Positions 1 to 8,438 of a stretch of DNA of 64,000 bases are shown piece after piece; positions within the stretch are counted from its first letter, which is position 1, and each line of letters starts with the position of its first letter. Made by a program: the position numbers and the translations under genes. Origin of the DNA: Bradyrhizobium monzae (GTDB lineage Bacteria; Pseudomonadota; Alphaproteobacteria; Rhizobiales; Xanthobacteraceae); assembly GCF_021458635.1 (NCBI RefSeq), contig NZ_JAIRDQ010000001.1, positions 744,001 to 808,000 on the forward strand, in the 5' to 3' direction. The notes under the pieces are model-generated. The model had not been told where the DNA came from and did not search any database. It saw nothing but the letters and a program-made list of their open reading frames with translations.

Positions 1-339
1 CTTCTCGACGGTCCAGGGACCGGGCTGCGCCACCGCGGTCATGTTCTCCTCCACCGTCAGCGAGCGGAAGATGTTGCGCTCCTGCGGCACCCAGCCGATG
101 CCGGCGCGCGCCCGCCGGTCCGGCCGCATGGTCGTGACGTCGGTGCCGCCGAGGATGACATTACCGGCGAAACGGCGGGTGACGCCGACGATGGAATTGA
201 TCAGCGTGGTCTTGCCGGTGCCGTTACGCCCGAGCAGCGCCAGCACCTGCCCCTCGGCAAGACGCAGGGACATGTTGGGCAGCACCACGGCCTCGCCATA
301 ACCGGCGCGAAGTGAGTCGATTGCGAGCAGGTCAGACAT
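1..339 (-). CDS. livF: Branched-chain amino acid-type ABC transporter ATP-binding protein LivF (3' part missing)
   Basis: This is the N-terminal 113 residues of a LivF-type ATPase, running off the window at its 3' end. The ATG at 339 overlaps the end of livG by 8 bases, which implies translational coupling. The Walker A motif (GRNGTGKT) lies near residue 38, followed by IGWVPQERNIF, the Q-loop region typical of LivF. LivF and LivG energise import through LivH/LivM of substrate delivered by a periplasmic binding protein. Substrates of this family range from branched-chain amino acids to amides, urea and aromatic acids, so the real substrate cannot be read from this sequence. It is the last visible gene of a five-gene minus-strand operon. 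Confidence 0.93.
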   Translation of the reverse strand, partial: MSDLLAIDSLRAGYGEAVVLPNMSLRLAEGQVLALLGRNGTGKTTLINSIVGVTRRFAGNVILGGTDVTTMRPDRRARAGIGWVPQERNIFRSLTVEENMTAVAQPGPWTVEK

Positions 340-1087
340 TGACCGCCTCCTCGCCGAGATAGACCGCCTTCACCTGCGGATCGCGCGCGACCCGGTCGGG
401 CGGGCCTTCGGTCAGTAGCGCGCCGGAGACCAGCACCGAGATGCGGTCGGCAAAGGAGAACACGAGATCCATGTCGTGCTCGATCAGGAGCACGGTCACG
501 TCGCGTGGCAGGCTACCTACGACGGCGAGAATGTCATGACGCTCGCTTTCCGGCACGCCGGCGGCGGGCTCGTCGAGCAGCAGCACGCGCGGCTTGGCAG
601 CGATCGCGACCGCGATCTCGAGCAGGCGCTGCTTGCCGTAAGGCAGCGTCACCGTCTCTTCGTTCATGACGTCGAGCAGATGGAAACGCGTCAGGAGATC
701 GGCGATCTCGTCATTGACATCGTTCCGCGTGCCCATTCGCCGCCACCAGTCGCCGCCATGGCCGAGGCGCTCGGAGACGGCAAGGCCGATGGTCTCCAAG
801 GGCGTGAGATCAGGATAGAGCTGGTTGATCTGGAAGGTGCGCGACAGGCCGCGCAGCACGCGCTTGTGCACGGGCAGATCGGTGATGTCCTCGCCTTCGA
901 GCAGGATACGGCCCGAGTTCGGCTTGAGCACGCCGGTGAGCTGGTTGATCACAGTGGTCTTGCCGGCACCGTTCGGGCCGATCAGTGCATGGCGAGCGCC
1001 CTGCTCGATCTTCAGCGACAGGTCGCGGGTGACGCGCAGGCCACCAAACGTCTTTTCGAGATTTTGCGTTTCGAGCGCGATGGTCAT
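332..1087 (-). CDS. livG: Branched-chain amino acid-type ABC transporter ATP-binding protein LivG
   Basis: A 251-residue cytoplasmic ATPase. The ATG at 1087 (MTIALETQNLEKTFGG) is chosen over a longer reading frame because it gives the usual LivG length and overlaps the livM stop by 4 bases. Visible motifs are Walker A GPNGAGKT near residue 37, the LivG-typical GLSRTFQINQLYPDLT stretch, a signature region LPYGKQRLLEIAVAIA and Walker B VLLLDEPAAGV. The C-terminus ends KAVYLGEEAVNV, the conserved LivG tail. It works with LivF on the LivH/LivM channel encoded just upstream in the same operon. Confidence 0.95.
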   Translation of the reverse strand: MTIALETQNLEKTFGGLRVTRDLSLKIEQGARHALIGPNGAGKTTVINQLTGVLKPNSGRILLEGEDITDLPVHKRVLRGLSRTFQINQLYPDLTPLETIGLAVSERLGHGGDWWRRMGTRNDVNDEIADLLTRFHLLDVMNEETVTLPYGKQRLLEIAVAIAAKPRVLLLDEPAAGVPESERHDILAVVGSLPRDVTVLLIEHDMDLVFSFADRISVLVSGALLTEGPPDRVARDPQVKAVYLGEEAVNV

Positions 1088-2112
1088 GCGTCGCTCTCCG
1101 GCACAGCGACGACGGCCTTGCGTCCGGCGACCTGCTTGATGACCAGATTCGGGACGTACAGCACCCAGCGATGCAGGCGCTGGCGGCCGACCAGCACGAT
1201 CACGACCAGCACGAGGCCGATCCAGAACTGCCAATATTGCGGGGTGATGGTGGAGAACACTTCCTGGAGGATACGGAAGATCACCGCGCCGATCAGCCCG
1301 CCATAGAGATAGCCGGCGCCGCCGATGACGAGCACCAGCATCAGATCGGCGGAGCGGTCGAAGGCGAACACATCGAGTGAGGCGATCGCCGTGGTCTGGG
1401 TGAACAGCGCGCCTGCGATGCCTGCGTAGAGCGCCGCGAGCGTATAGATCGCGATCAGGCGGCGGTTGACCGGGATGCCGATGGCAGCGGCGCGGAGCGG
1501 ATTGTTCTTGATCGCACGCAGCGACAGGCCGAACGGCGAATGCACGATGCGGCGGGCCAGAAGGAACAACACGAACAGCACGGCCAGCGAATAGAAGAAG
1601 CCGGCCTTGCCGAACATGTCGAACGGAATCTCGCCGAGGATCGGCTGCATCTCGATGCCCTGCAGGCCGTCGGTGCCGCCGGTGATGTTGGAGAAGCGCT
1701 CGGCGAGTGCCTCCAGCAGCAGCGCAATGCCGAGCGTCACCATCAGCCGGGTCAGGTCGACGCCGCGGATCACCAGGAAGCTGGTGGCGAAGCCGAGCAC
1801 CATCGCGGCGAGGCCTGCGGCAATCAGCGCCAGCACCGGCTCGTTGATGATGCCGTGCAGCGCGAGCAACCCTGCGGCGTAGGCGCCGACGCCGAAGAAG
1901 GCAGCGTGGCCGAGCGAGACGATGCCGGCATAGCCGAGGATGAGATCGAGCGACATCGCAAACAGCGCCAGCCGCAGGATGTCGGTCATGATCAGATAGC
2001 GCGTGGGAAACACAAAGCCGCAGGCGAGCACGGCGAGCCAGAAGGCGGCCTCGCCATAGTGCCAGCGCGCCTGCCGCTGGGCGTAATGACCGACGTCGGA
2101 AGAGGCGTTCAT
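1084..2112 (-). CDS. livM: Branched-chain amino acid-type ABC transporter permease LivM
   Basis: A 342-residue integral membrane protein with about nine hydrophobic segments. The ATG at 2112 (MNASSDVGHY) is preferred over upstream starts, because the residues before it are arginine-rich and look non-coding. The BPD_transp_2 family signature is recognisable: SLDLILGYAGIVSLGHAAFFGVGAYAAGLL near residue 55, and GISLRAIKNN-like and GGLIGAVIFRILQ segments further on. It forms the inner-membrane translocation pathway with LivH. The gap to livH is 8 bases and the end overlaps livG by 4 bases. Confidence 0.94.
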   Translation of the reverse strand: MNASSDVGHYAQRQARWHYGEAAFWLAVLACGFVFPTRYLIMTDILRLALFAMSLDLILGYAGIVSLGHAAFFGVGAYAAGLLALHGIINEPVLALIAAGLAAMVLGFATSFLVIRGVDLTRLMVTLGIALLLEALAERFSNITGGTDGLQGIEMQPILGEIPFDMFGKAGFFYSLAVLFVLFLLARRIVHSPFGLSLRAIKNNPLRAAAIGIPVNRRLIAIYTLAALYAGIAGALFTQTTAIASLDVFAFDRSADLMLVLVIGGAGYLYGGLIGAVIFRILQEVFSTITPQYWQFWIGLVLVVIVLVGRQRLHRWVLYVPNLVIKQVAGRKAVVAVPESDA

Positions 2113-2120
2113 CGGCAAAC

Positions 2121-2990
2121 TCAGCGTGCGGCCGTGCGGCCGAACAGGCCGTTCGGGCGCCAGATCAGGATCACGATCATCATGGTGTAGATCACGAAGG
2201 GTCCCATCTTCGGCACGTAATATTTGCCGGCGACGTCGCCGATGCCGAGCAGGAGCGATGCCAAGAACGGGCCGGTGATCGAGGACGAGCCGCCGACGGT
2301 GACCACGATCAGGAAGTAGATCATGAACTTCAGCGGGAAATACGGATCGAGGCCGAGGATCTCGGCGCTCAGCGCGCCGCCGAGACCGGCGAGGCCACAT
2401 CCAAACGCGAAGGTAAAGGCAAACACCTGCGGCACGTTGATGCCGAGGCCGCTCGCGGCGCGCGGGTCATCGACGGCGGCGCGAAGGCGGCTACCGAAGC
2501 GGGTCCTGGCCAGCACCATTTGCAGACCGATGGTGAGCAGGCCGCAGATCACGATGATCATCAGCCGGTAGCGGCCGATGCCGACGCCGAACACGTCGAA
2601 CTGGCCCTGCAGCGCGGCCGGCAGATTGATGAAGACGCGCGACGAGCCCTGGATGTAGTCGACGGCCGCGACCGACATGAACGTCAGCCCGATCGTGAAC
2701 AGCACCTGGTCGAGATGACTGCGCGCGTAGAGATGGCGATAGAGCGTACGCTCGAGCACGATGCCGATCGCGGCTGCGGAGACGAAGGCGAGCGGCAGCG
2801 CGGCGAAGAACGGCCACCCCATCCTGTTGACCAGCACCATGCAGACATAGCCGCCGGCCATGGCGAAGGCGCCATGGGCGAGGTTGACGAAGTTCATCAG
2901 GCCGAGCGTAACCGCGAGCCCGCAGGCGAGCACGAACAGCAGCATGCCGTAGGCAACGCCATCGAACAGGTTGGTGAGGATTGAGGTCAT
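2121..2990 (-). CDS. livH: Branched-chain amino acid-type ABC transporter permease LivH
   Basis: A 289-residue inner-membrane permease of the BPD_transp_2 family. The N-terminus (MTSILTNLFDGVAYGMLLFVLA) matches LivH proteins, and the family stretch LGLMNFVNLAHGAFAMAGGYV is present near residue 30. FGSRLRAAVDDPRAASGLGINV in the middle corresponds to the cytoplasmic EAA-like loop that contacts the ATPases. It lies between the binding-protein gene (separated by 167 bases containing hairpins) and livM. Pairing with LivM gives the heterodimeric channel. Confidence 0.95.
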   Translation of the reverse strand: MTSILTNLFDGVAYGMLLFVLACGLAVTLGLMNFVNLAHGAFAMAGGYVCMVLVNRMGWPFFAALPLAFVSAAAIGIVLERTLYRHLYARSHLDQVLFTIGLTFMSVAAVDYIQGSSRVFINLPAALQGQFDVFGVGIGRYRLMIIVICGLLTIGLQMVLARTRFGSRLRAAVDDPRAASGLGINVPQVFAFTFAFGCGLAGLGGALSAEILGLDPYFPLKFMIYFLIVVTVGGSSSITGPFLASLLLGIGDVAGKYYVPKMGPFVIYTMMIVILIWRPNGLFGRTAAR

Positions 2991-3011
2991 CGTCTCAGCT
3001 TGGAGTTAGGT

Positions 3012-3093
3012 CGTCATGGCCGGGCTCGTCCCGGCCATCCACGTTCTTGTCTGGGCTTTCGCGTGGATGCCCGGGACAAGCCCGGGCATGACG
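3012..3093. repeat. Intergenic palindromic repeat (GTCATGGCCGGGC type)
   Basis: Two 32-base arms (3012-3043 and 3062-3093) are nearly perfect reverse complements, each beginning or ending with CGTCATG and CGTGGATG. A related sequence occurs at 15717-15827. It lies between the binding-protein gene and livH of the same operon. Such elements are scattered between genes in Bradyrhizobium. In RNA it would fold into a very strong hairpin. Confidence 0.8.
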
Positions 3094-3109
3094 CTAAGCG
3101 GCTGGCGAG

Positions 3110-3141
3110 ATCCCCGATGCGCGCTAAGCGCGCTCGGGGAT
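3110..3141 (-). terminator. GC-rich hairpin downstream of the binding-protein gene
   Basis: ATCCCCGA and TCGGGGAT arms enclose a GCGCGC/GCGCGC inner stem, a near-perfect inverted repeat. It begins 17 bases past the stop of the binding-protein gene in its reading direction. There is no run of U, so it may be an attenuator or an mRNA-protecting 3' hairpin that allows more binding protein than permease. That role is inferred. Confidence 0.5.
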
Positions 3142-3157
3142 GACGCGCTTTCGCGCG

Positions 3158-4348
3158 TCACTTCTTGGTCTTGCCGAGATCTTTGACGGCCTCGAAGGTC
3201 GCGAACTCGACGTTGTAGAGCTCGCCGTCGACCTTATCGACCTTGCGGATGTAGACATTCTGGATGATGTCGCGCGTCTCCGGATCGATCGAGATCGGGC
3301 CGCGCGGGCTCTCCCATTTCTGCCCCTTCATGGCTTCGACCAGCTTGGTGCCGTCCGTGTCGCCATTGGTCTTCTTGAGCGCCTCGTAGATCAGGTGGAT
3401 GCCGTCATAGCCGCTCACCGCCATGAAGCCGGGACGCGTGCCGTATGCCTTCTTGTAGGCGGCGACGAAGTCCTTGTTCATCTGCGAGGGGTGCGCGGCC
3501 GAGTAGATGTGCGCGGTCACCGTCCCGAGCACGGCGTCGCCCATGTTGTTGAGCAGGTCGTCGTCGGTGACGTCGCCCGGTCCGATCACCTTGATGCCGG
3601 CCTTGTCGAGGCCGCGCTCGGCATATTGCTTCATGAAGTTGCCGCCCTGGCCTGCCGGCACGAACACGAAGATCGCGTCGGGCTTGGCATCCTTCATGCG
3701 CTGCAGGAACGGCGCGAAGTCGGGGTTGGCGAGCGGTGTCTTGACCTCTTCGACCACCTCGCCGCCGCCCGCGGTGAAGTGCTCCTTGAAGAAGTTGAGC
3801 GCGTCATTGCCCGGCGCGTAGTCCGAGGTTAGCGTCGCCACTTTCTTGATGCCGTTCTTCACCGCCCAGTCGCCGATGATGGTCGAGGACTGCGCCAGCG
3901 TGAAGCTGGTGCGCACGATATAGGGCGAGCGCTCGGTGATGATGGAGGTGCCGGCCGCCATCACGACTTCCGGGATCTTGGCTTGCGTCGCCAGCGGCGC
4001 GGCCGCGAGCGCCGCCGGCGTCACGCCGAAGCCGCCGATGAAATTGACCTTGTCGTTGACGATCAGCTCCTGCGCGGCGGTCTTGGTCTTGTCCGGGATC
4101 GCCGCGTCGTCCTTGACGATGATCTCGATCTTCTTGCCGGCGACGGTGTCGCCCTTCTGCTGCATGTAGAGCTTGATCGCGTTTTCGATCTGCTTGCCGG
4201 TCGAAGCCTGCCCGCCGGTCATCGGCAGGATCAGGCCAACCTTGACGGTGTCTTCCGCCTTGGCCGGTGCGACGGCGGCAAGGCCCGCGACGGCAGCAAG
4301 CGCGGCCGCCCAAGAGACCGTTTGCGTAAACTGTTTGCGTTCGAACAT
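3158..4348 (-). CDS. Branched-chain amino acid-type ABC transporter periplasmic binding protein
   Basis: A 396-residue LivK/Peripla_BP_6 protein. The ATG at 4348 has a strong GGGGAGGGA ribosome site upstream. The signal peptide has a hydrophobic core near residues 10-27 and a likely AKA/ED cleavage. The mature start EDTVKVGLILPMTGGQASTG is the usual first strand and ligand loop of this fold, and GFGVTPAALAAAPLATQAKIP and FMAVSGYDGIHLIYEAL are family-typical. It captures the substrate in the periplasm for the LivHMGF complex encoded downstream. The ligand is unknown. Confidence 0.92.
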   Translation of the reverse strand: MFERKQFTQTVSWAAALAAVAGLAAVAPAKAEDTVKVGLILPMTGGQASTGKQIENAIKLYMQQKGDTVAGKKIEIIVKDDAAIPDKTKTAAQELIVNDKVNFIGGFGVTPAALAAAPLATQAKIPEVVMAAGTSIITERSPYIVRTSFTLAQSSTIIGDWAVKNGIKKVATLTSDYAPGNDALNFFKEHFTAGGGEVVEEVKTPLANPDFAPFLQRMKDAKPDAIFVFVPAGQGGNFMKQYAERGLDKAGIKVIGPGDVTDDDLLNNMGDAVLGTVTAHIYSAAHPSQMNKDFVAAYKKAYGTRPGFMAVSGYDGIHLIYEALKKTNGDTDGTKLVEAMKGQKWESPRGPISIDPETRDIIQNVYIRKVDKVDGELYNVEFATFEAVKDLGKTKK

Positions 4349-4880
4349 CAGATGTCCCTCCCCTTCATTCCTGACCTCTTGTGCGCCGGACCGAGTGCCC
4401 GGTCCTTGCCTCACTTTAACCCACACACGAGCGATGTCGCGCGTCACAAGGCGTCTTTCGCGCCCTCATTGTCAATCGGACGTTCGGCGACCATTCGGCG
4501 CAAGCCGCGCGTCCCGATGACCAAGCGCAGAGCGCGATGTTGCGGTTACGCCGGGGTAACCCGAGCACCTTGGTCCCGGTCGCGCCCATTTGTACGATTG
4601 TACAAATAAAATGGACCTGTCAACGAAAAAGCCCGGTCTCCGACCAAGCCAGATTGTCGCGAGCCGGTGGCCGCAGTCTAGAAATGCGACCTGGCGGGTG
4701 GATGGAGGATTTCGTCTTTCATTTGCAGAATTTGAACATTAGCGAACAAGGCACCCATCCAGTTCGGTATTGTGATACCCACCTCGAATAAGCCAATTTT
4801 ACCTTGTTGAAGGCTATCGTTGCTGACCCGCTGGTTATCCGGCGTCCGATCATCCCCGCTCCGAACCCGGCGCCCGCACG
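4349..4880. other. Intergenic region between divergent genes
   Basis: This stretch of 532 bases separates the minus-strand liv operon from the plus-strand lipoprotein gene. Short open frames in it show no family resemblance. Apart from the palindrome at 4588-4607, and presumably divergent promoters that I cannot pinpoint, I see nothing specific. Confidence 0.6.
4588..4607. promoter_or_regulatory. Perfect 20-bp palindrome, candidate operator
   Basis: The sequence is ATTTGTAC, a GATT spacer, then GTACAAAT, so both 8-base arms match exactly. It lies 240 bases upstream of the binding-protein gene (minus strand) and 274 bases upstream of the lipoprotein gene (plus strand), in a 532-base region with no convincing gene. 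The size and spacing fit operators of dimeric TetR- or GntR-type repressors. No regulator gene is adjacent, so which protein binds is unknown. Confidence 0.55.
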
Positions 4881-5165
4881 ATGTCCATGCGTTACCATTC
4901 TCTCCTGCTTCTCGTCGGGCTTTCCGCGGGGCTGACCGGCTGCGGCACCGTCAACGAGAAGCTGTCGGCCGGCATGGGCGACTATGTCCCGCAATGGGCC
5001 GGCGGCCTGCCCGCCGACGCCCCACCGCGACCAAGCACGCCACAATACGACGCGTGGATGAAGGAACGGGAGCAGAAGCGGCTGATGCCGGCGGTCGATC
5101 GCGCGAAGGAAGAACAGGCGCAGAAGGGCGCGACCGGATCGACGTCCGGCGACGCGGTGCGCTAG
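4881..5165 (+). CDS. Small putative lipoprotein
   Basis: A 94-residue protein with a short hydrophobic N-terminus (residues 6-20) ending in a lipobox LTGC, so Cys21 would be lipidated after signal peptidase II cleavage. The mature part is small and polar, rich in Pro, Asp, Lys and Glu, with no recognised domain. A short helix with a DAWMKEREQKRL stretch is seen near residues 57-68. It stands alone, followed by convergent purU with a 45-base gap. The function is unknown; an outer-membrane or periplasmic location is inferred from the lipobox. Confidence 0.75.
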   Translation: MSMRYHSLLLLVGLSAGLTGCGTVNEKLSAGMGDYVPQWAGGLPADAPPRPSTPQYDAWMKEREQKRLMPAVDRAKEEQAQKGATGSTSGDAVR

Positions 5166-5210
5166 GCCGGTGCGTTACCTCTCCCAGCAAGAGAGGACAG
5201 TTAGAGCAAC

Positions 5211-6074
5211 TCAATCCACAAACACCACGGTCTTGCGGCCGTTGAGGATGACGCGGTCGTCGAGGTGATAGCGGATGGCGCGCGCCAGCACGCGGCGCTC
5301 GATGTCGCGGCCCTTGCGGACGAGATCTTCCGGCGTGTCGCGATGGCTGATGCGCTCGACGTCCTGGTCGATGATCGGACCTTCGTCGAGGTCGCGCGTA
5401 ACGTAATGGGCGGTGGCGCCGATCAACTTCACGCCGCGCTCATGGGCCTGGTGATAGGGCTTTGCGCCCTTGAAGCCCGGCAGGAACGAGTGATGGATGT
5501 TGATGCAGCGCCCTGACAAGTTTACCGAGAGATCGTCGGACAGGATCTGCATATAGCGGGCGAGCACCACGAGATCGGTTTCGGTCTTGCCGACGAGGTC
5601 GAGGATCTGCGCCTCCTGCTCGCGCTTGGTCTCCTTGGTGACCGGCAGATAGTGGAACGGGATGCTGCCGAAATCGAGCCCGGCATAGACCTCGCGCGGA
5701 TGGTTGGAGACGATCGCGGCCAGGGTCATCGGCAGCTCGCCGGTGCGCCAGCGATAGAGGATATCGACCAGGCAGTGGTCGGACTTCGACACTAGCAGCA
5801 TCACCTTGCGATGCGCGGCGCGGTCGCGCATCTGCCACTCCATGCCAAAACGCTCGGCGATCGCGGCAAAGCCGGTCTGGAGCGCGGCCAGTTCCACGGC
5901 GAGATCGGCCGCGGTGAACACCACGCGCATGAAAAATTTCTTGGTCTCGACGTCGTCGAACTGCTGGGCGTCGAGAATGTTCTGTCCGTTATGGGCCAGG
6001 AAGGTCGACACCGCCGAGACGATACCTGGACGATCCGGACAGGACAGCGTCAGAACGTATTGATGATCGGGCAT
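5211..6074 (-). CDS. purU: Formyltetrahydrofolate deformylase
   Basis: PurU hydrolyses 10-formyltetrahydrofolate to tetrahydrofolate and formate, supplying formate for purine synthesis and balancing one-carbon pools. The 287-residue length is normal. An N-terminal ACT domain ([22 protein letters not shown], residues 4-25) is followed by a formyltransferase-type catalytic domain. This has the [25 protein letters not shown] region with the catalytic Asn-His pair and, further on, [20 protein letters not shown]. The ATG at 6074 is preferred over a TTG 24 bases upstream. It is divergent from hemD, sharing a short promoter region. Confidence 0.96.
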   Translation of the reverse strand: MPDHQYVLTLSCPDRPGIVSAVSTFLAHNGQNILDAQQFDDVETKKFFMRVVFTAADLAVELAALQTGFAAIAERFGMEWQMRDRAAHRKVMLLVSKSDHCLVDILYRWRTGELPMTLAAIVSNHPREVYAGLDFGSIPFHYLPVTKETKREQEAQILDLVGKTETDLVVLARYMQILSDDLSVNLSGRCINIHHSFLPGFKGAKPYHQAHERGVKLIGATAHYVTRDLDEGPIIDQDVERISHRDTPEDLVRKGRDIERRVLARAIRYHLDDRVILNGRKTVVFVD

Positions 6075-6219
6075 CGCTCTTGATGACGGTTGGTGCAAAG
6101 GCCGCGGAATGATCCGCGATTTGCGTCCTGCTCTAGCACCGACGCGGCCCTTGCGCCAATCCCTACGACGGTGTCAAGATGAGCGGACGATTGCGATTTT
6201 TGCTCACTGGAGCACGCCC

Positions 6220-7062
6220 ATGGCCGACCGTTTGACCGGCACCCGCATCCTGATCCTGGAAACCCGCGAGGAGGCGCAATTCTCAAAACTCCTGGCCGAG
6301 CAAGGCGCCGAGGTCGTGCAGTGCCCGATGTTCACCATTCAGGATGCGCCGGACCCTGCTCCGGTCGAGGCCTGGATCCGCCGCGCCATCGACAAACCCC
6401 TTGACGACCTCGTACTGATGACCGGTGAAGGCCTGCGGCGGATCATGAAACTCGCGCGCGCGCGCCAGATCGACCAGGCCTTCGTCGCAGCGCTGGTCAA
6501 ATCGCGAAAGTTCGCCCGCGGCCCGAAGCCCGGCAAGGCGCTGCGCGAAGTCTCGCTCGAGGCGCAGCAGACCACGGAGAAGCCGACCACCGAGGGCGTG
6601 ATCGAGATGCTGGGCAAGCTCGACCTCAGGGGACGGCGCCTCGGTCTTCAGCTTTATCCGGACAAGGATCACAGCACGCTGACCGGTGCATTGGCCGCGC
6701 AAGGTGCCGAGGTCGATACCGTTTTGCCTTACGTCTACGATTCCAAGGCGGCGGACGCCAACATCGTCACCGCCATCGACGACATGGCGGAGGGACGGAT
6801 CGATGCCATCGCGTTGACCAATCTCGGCCAGGTCCGCCGGCTGATCGAGGCCGCCAAGGCCCACGGCAGCGAGGCGAAGTTGCGCGCGGGATTCGAGCGC
6901 ACGTTGATTGCCTCGGTGGGACCGGCAGTCTCAGGCGAGCTTGCCGCGCACGGCCTGCGCACCGACATCTCGCCAGCCGACGACGCCTATTTCATGCGTC
7001 CACTGATCCGGGCGATGGCTGCGGCGCTCGCAGAGGGGAAGCCGGGAGCAGCAGTGAGATAA
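6220..7062 (+). CDS. hemD: Uroporphyrinogen-III synthase
   Basis: A 280-residue HEM4-family protein that would close and invert hydroxymethylbilane to uroporphyrinogen III in haem and cobalamin synthesis. The ATG at 6220 follows GGAG by 7 bases. Family features are the opening TGTRILILETREEAQFSKLLAEQGAEVVQCP, a middle LVLMTGEGLRRIM, and a second lobe ending ALTNLGQVRRLIEAA and ASVGPAVSGELAAHGLRTDISP. HEM4 sequences are weakly conserved, and it is not beside other haem genes. A paralogous HEM4 protein rather than the only HemD therefore remains possible. Confidence 0.82.
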   Translation: MADRLTGTRILILETREEAQFSKLLAEQGAEVVQCPMFTIQDAPDPAPVEAWIRRAIDKPLDDLVLMTGEGLRRIMKLARARQIDQAFVAALVKSRKFARGPKPGKALREVSLEAQQTTEKPTTEGVIEMLGKLDLRGRRLGLQLYPDKDHSTLTGALAAQGAEVDTVLPYVYDSKAADANIVTAIDDMAEGRIDAIALTNLGQVRRLIEAAKAHGSEAKLRAGFERTLIASVGPAVSGELAAHGLRTDISPADDAYFMRPLIRAMAAALAEGKPGAAVR

Positions 7063-7181
7063 GAGCCGAACGCAGGGGCGGCCCGCAAGGGCTGCGATTG
7101 ACACGCGGATCGCCGGCGCTACGTTGCCGAACAAGAAGAAACAACAAGGGCAGGAATCGCCGTGACACGAGTCATCGCGTT

Positions 7182-8438
7182 GTGAGCACGACTACGCGGC
7201 GTTCGGCGCTCGCACCATTCCGCATCCGCAACTATCGTTTCCAGTGGCCGTCCGACCTGCTCACCTCCTGGGCGTTCGAGATCGAGACACTCGTGCTCGG
7301 CTGGTACATCCTGGTCGAGACCGGCTCCGTGCTGCTGCTGACCATTCTCGCCTCGCTGCAATATGTCGGAACGCTGGTCGCACCGGTGCTCGGAATGGTC
7401 GGCGATCGTATCGGTCACCGCGACCTGCTGGTGATGCTGCGTCTCACCTACACAGTGCTTGCTTCGACCATCATGGTGTTGGCGCTGACCGGCCATCTGG
7501 CGCCGCTCAACGTCATGGTCATCGTGACGATCATGGGTTTGATCCGATCGTCGGATCTCGGCCTTCGCAGCGCCTTGCTCGCCGATATCATGCCGGCCGA
7601 GCAGCTCGTAGGGGCGATCAGTCTTTCGCGCACGACCCAGGACAGCGCGCGCATTGCCGGGGCACTGACCGGAGCCGGGCTGTTCGTGACCTTTGGCATC
7701 GGCAAGGTCTATATGGTGATCGCCTGCCTCTATTTCGTGGCCGCGATTCTGATGTTCTGCTTGACCCGACCCGCGAAGTCCGCGGAACATCGCCTGGTGG
7801 AAAGCCATTCCGGCTCGCGGCTGCTGCGCGATCTCAAGGAAGGCATCGTGTATTCCTGGAGCGGGCCGGCAATGGGAGCCGCGCTTTGCGTCGCATTCCT
7901 GGCCAATCTCACCGCGTTTCCGCTGACGAATGGATTGCTACCCTATATCGCACGCGACATCTTTCATACCGACCAGACCGGCCTCGGTTATCTCTCTGCG
8001 AGCTTTGCCCTGGGCTCGTTGACCGGCTCCATCACGCTCAGTCTCGTCAGTGGGCTGCGCATTGCCCGGCTTCTGATCGGCGCCACACTGGCCTGGTACA
8101 CGCTGCTGCTGGTGTTCGTAGAAATCAGAACCATGCCCGTGGCGATGGCCTGCCTCGTGCTCGCCGGAATCGCCCAGAGCATGTCGATGATATCGGCAGC
8201 CGTGATCCTGATGCGGACGGCGAGCGCACATCTGCGCGGCCGCGTCATGGGCGTGCGCATGATGGTCATCTATGGCTTGCCGATCGGACTGCTCGCGGCC
8301 GGCAGCCTCATCGACATCATCGGCTATCCCGCGACGGGCTCGCTCTATGCAGCTGGGGGCTTCGTCGCGATGCTGGCGATCGCGTTTCGCTGGCGCGCCG
8401 ACCTCTGGCCGGCGCACGCGCCCGCCAATGCACGCTAA
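7182..8438 (+). CDS. MFS transporter, enterobactin-exporter-like
   Basis: A 418-residue major facilitator protein with about 11-12 hydrophobic helices. The start RSALAPFRIRNYRFQWPSDLLTSWAFEIETLVLGWYI and the first-loop motif GDRIGHRDLL resemble the MFS_3/EntS-like exporter branch. A GTG at 7182 (VSTTTRRSA) is chosen because the reading frame before it is basic and unlike a transporter N-terminus, but the ribosome site is weak, so the start is uncertain. The substrate is unknown. The 3' end overlaps the convergent Crp/Fnr gene by 4 bases. Confidence 0.85.
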   Translation: MSTTTRRSALAPFRIRNYRFQWPSDLLTSWAFEIETLVLGWYILVETGSVLLLTILASLQYVGTLVAPVLGMVGDRIGHRDLLVMLRLTYTVLASTIMVLALTGHLAPLNVMVIVTIMGLIRSSDLGLRSALLADIMPAEQLVGAISLSRTTQDSARIAGALTGAGLFVTFGIGKVYMVIACLYFVAAILMFCLTRPAKSAEHRLVESHSGSRLLRDLKEGIVYSWSGPAMGAALCVAFLANLTAFPLTNGLLPYIARDIFHTDQTGLGYLSASFALGSLTGSITLSLVSGLRIARLLIGATLAWYTLLLVFVEIRTMPVAMACLVLAGIAQSMSMISAAVILMRTASAHLRGRVMGVRMMVIYGLPIGLLAAGSLIDIIGYPATGSLYAAGGFVAMLAIAFRWRADLWPAHAPANAR

